NCBI GenBank assembly: GCA_017995275.1
Contig: JAGOJE010000063.1
Coordinates: 1-5,986 of the forward strand
Reading direction: 5' to 3'
DNA length: 5,986 bases
Source of the DNA: Rickettsiaceae bacterium
GTDB lineage: Bacteria; Pseudomonadota; Alphaproteobacteria; Rickettsiales; Rickettsiaceae
Position numbers and translations under genes: made by a program. Positions 5,140 to 5,986 of the stretch are shown in pieces (position 1 is the first letter of the stretch; the number at the start of each line of letters is the position of its first letter). A model generated the notes under the pieces. It was not told the origin of the DNA. It searched no databases and worked only from the letters and a program-made list of their open reading frames with translations.

Positions 5140-5986
5140 CCTGTGTTTTTGTATGAGTATGGTGCTCAAATTTGGCCGTTTGCATTTGCTCGGTGTGAAT
5201 GTGCCTTGCGGCTTCTAAATCTAGGGCTTTACCTCTATGAACATCATACAGCATGCTATGTGCTACAGTGCCATGTAAATAATGGCTGTGGTCTTTGTCA
5301 TTTAGCCTATGTTCTAAATACTCTTTTTGGCATTCGAACCTCTTTCCTAATCTATCCGCAAAACCATGAACTTCAATATGGTGTACGTCATCTATCATAC
5401 TACTTACTAGATGATCTTTGCAAATGTGATGCAGCTTTGATTCCATGACATTATAATTGCAGCTACTTGTTTCATTTCTTAAAAATTCTAGAAGTTGGTT
5501 ACTTGGCCAAATGTTTTCTTTCTCTATTACATGAACATGAGACATTAGCTCTTCTGTAAAATACCTTCTCTCATCGTGGAATAACATAGCTCTTGCTATT
5601 TGATCATTAGCCGCATAACCTATTCCTTTGGCTGCTATATCTAAATTTAAAGATGGATATTCCATCATTGCTTTATTACAAAGCTCCTTCTCAGCATCCA
5701 TGGTTCTTATGAAATCTTCTGGCGTCTTTGCATTTGCCTTCGACTGATTAATAATCTCAAATTCTGGCGTAATTTTGGTTGCAATCTCGCTCAGTAAAAT
5801 AGAATTAATATAGCACTCTCTTCTCTCTGGATGTATAATATGCAAATCTCTCTCTAAAGAACTAATGTCATAATTTGGCTTGAGTTTCTTAATATCATCA
5901 ATCTCAAAACGACATGAATAAATAACATCCTTGATTTCTTCTGCAAATTCCATGCTCTTATTATGTGCAAGGCTCATGTCATACAT
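5102..5986 (-). CDS. Histidine-rich, helical protein of unknown function, at least 294 aa (5' end at window edge)
   Basis: The frame is open from the TAG at 5102-5104 to the window edge, where an ATG is the last codon. The real start may be this ATG or further upstream, so it may be the C-terminal part of a larger protein. I do not recognise it. There is no membrane segment or signal peptide. It is highly charged and probably all-helical. Histidines number about 24, of which 18 lie in residues 186-287 (HHICKDH, DDVHHIEVHG, KDHSHYLHG, RHIHTE, EHHTHTKT). This could be a metal-binding or scaffold-like region. It ends HKDYGKGM. A possible alternative is the helical tail of a conjugative relaxase or a similar mobile-element protein. 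That rests only on context and tail style and is weak. A remnant of its last ~15 codons recurs at 1756-1800 and 687-699. The stop is 17 bases before the next operon's -35 box. Confidence 0.7.
   Translation of the reverse strand: MYDMSLAHNKSMEFAEEIKDVIYSCRFEIDDIKKLKPNYDISSLERDLHIIHPERRECYINSILLSEIATKITPEFEIINQSKANAKTPEDFIRTMDAEKELCNKAMMEYPSLNLDIAAKGIGYAANDQIARAMLFHDERRYFTEELMSHVHVIEKENIWPSNQLLEFLRNETSSCNYNVMESKLHHICKDHLVSSMIDDVHHIEVHGFADRLGKRFECQKEYLEHRLNDKDHSHYLHGTVAHSMLYDVHRGKALDLEAARHIHTEQMQTAKFEHHTHTKTQEMEIHKDYGKGM

Noticed and set aside
5143..5448. Plus-strand frame of 101 codons
   Set aside because: Antisense to the histidine-rich gene; it exists because that gene is rich in histidine and charged codons.
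1..5986. tRNA genes, rRNA, CRISPR array, or a transposase gene
   Set aside because: No regularly spaced repeats, no tRNA-like fold and no transposase or integrase motif was seen on either strand.

Overview
The window is A+T-rich, and almost everything reads right to left (minus strand). The exception is the end of one plus-strand gene at the left edge. Unrecognised reading frames, gene fragments and partial copies of one locus lie side by side. This suits the accessory or integrative-element DNA of an intracellular bacterium. Rickettsiales, whose genomes carry many decayed copies of conjugative elements, is my best guess. That guess rests on style, not on a marker gene.

Layout, left to right. 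(1) 1-317, plus: the last ~104 codons of a DUF1016/YhcG-type PD-(D/E)XK nuclease, cut by the window edge. (2) 319-517, minus: a broken fragment of a second copy of the large gene at 2872-4623, abutting the DUF1016 stop codon. (3) 518-686: no recognisable gene, probably decayed. (4) 687-1760, minus: an unrecognised polytopic membrane protein of 357 aa. It sits between two pieces of a copied gene tail, one at 1756-1800 and one at 687-699. (5) 1833-2812, minus: a RhuM-Fic gene with a nonsense codon near its start and a one-base deletion that separates the Fic domain. (6) 2872-4623 and 4639-5025, minus: a two-gene operon of unknown function, a 583-aa protein preceded by a 128-aa acidic protein. 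A near-consensus sigma-70 promoter at 5057-5085 and good Shine-Dalgarno sites serve it. (7) 5102-5986, minus: a histidine-rich protein of at least 294 aa, reaching the window edge.

The main structural result is that two loci in the window are related. Locus A (5986 to 2872) is intact: histidine-rich gene tail, promoter, 128-aa gene, 583-aa gene. Locus B (about 1812 to 319) has the same order and strand in ruins: tail remnant, then a scrambled stretch, then a fragment of the 583-aa gene. The membrane-protein gene is wedged into the last codons of the tail. The RhuM-Fic pseudogene lies between A and B, and the DUF1016 gene truncates B.

RhuM, Fic and DUF1016 proteins are often found as accessory genes near type I restriction-modification loci, so these may be relics of a defence island. 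The 128/583 pair is the best candidate for an undescribed functional unit: it is promoter-driven, intact and present in two copies, one of them decayed. Its function cannot be read from the sequence.
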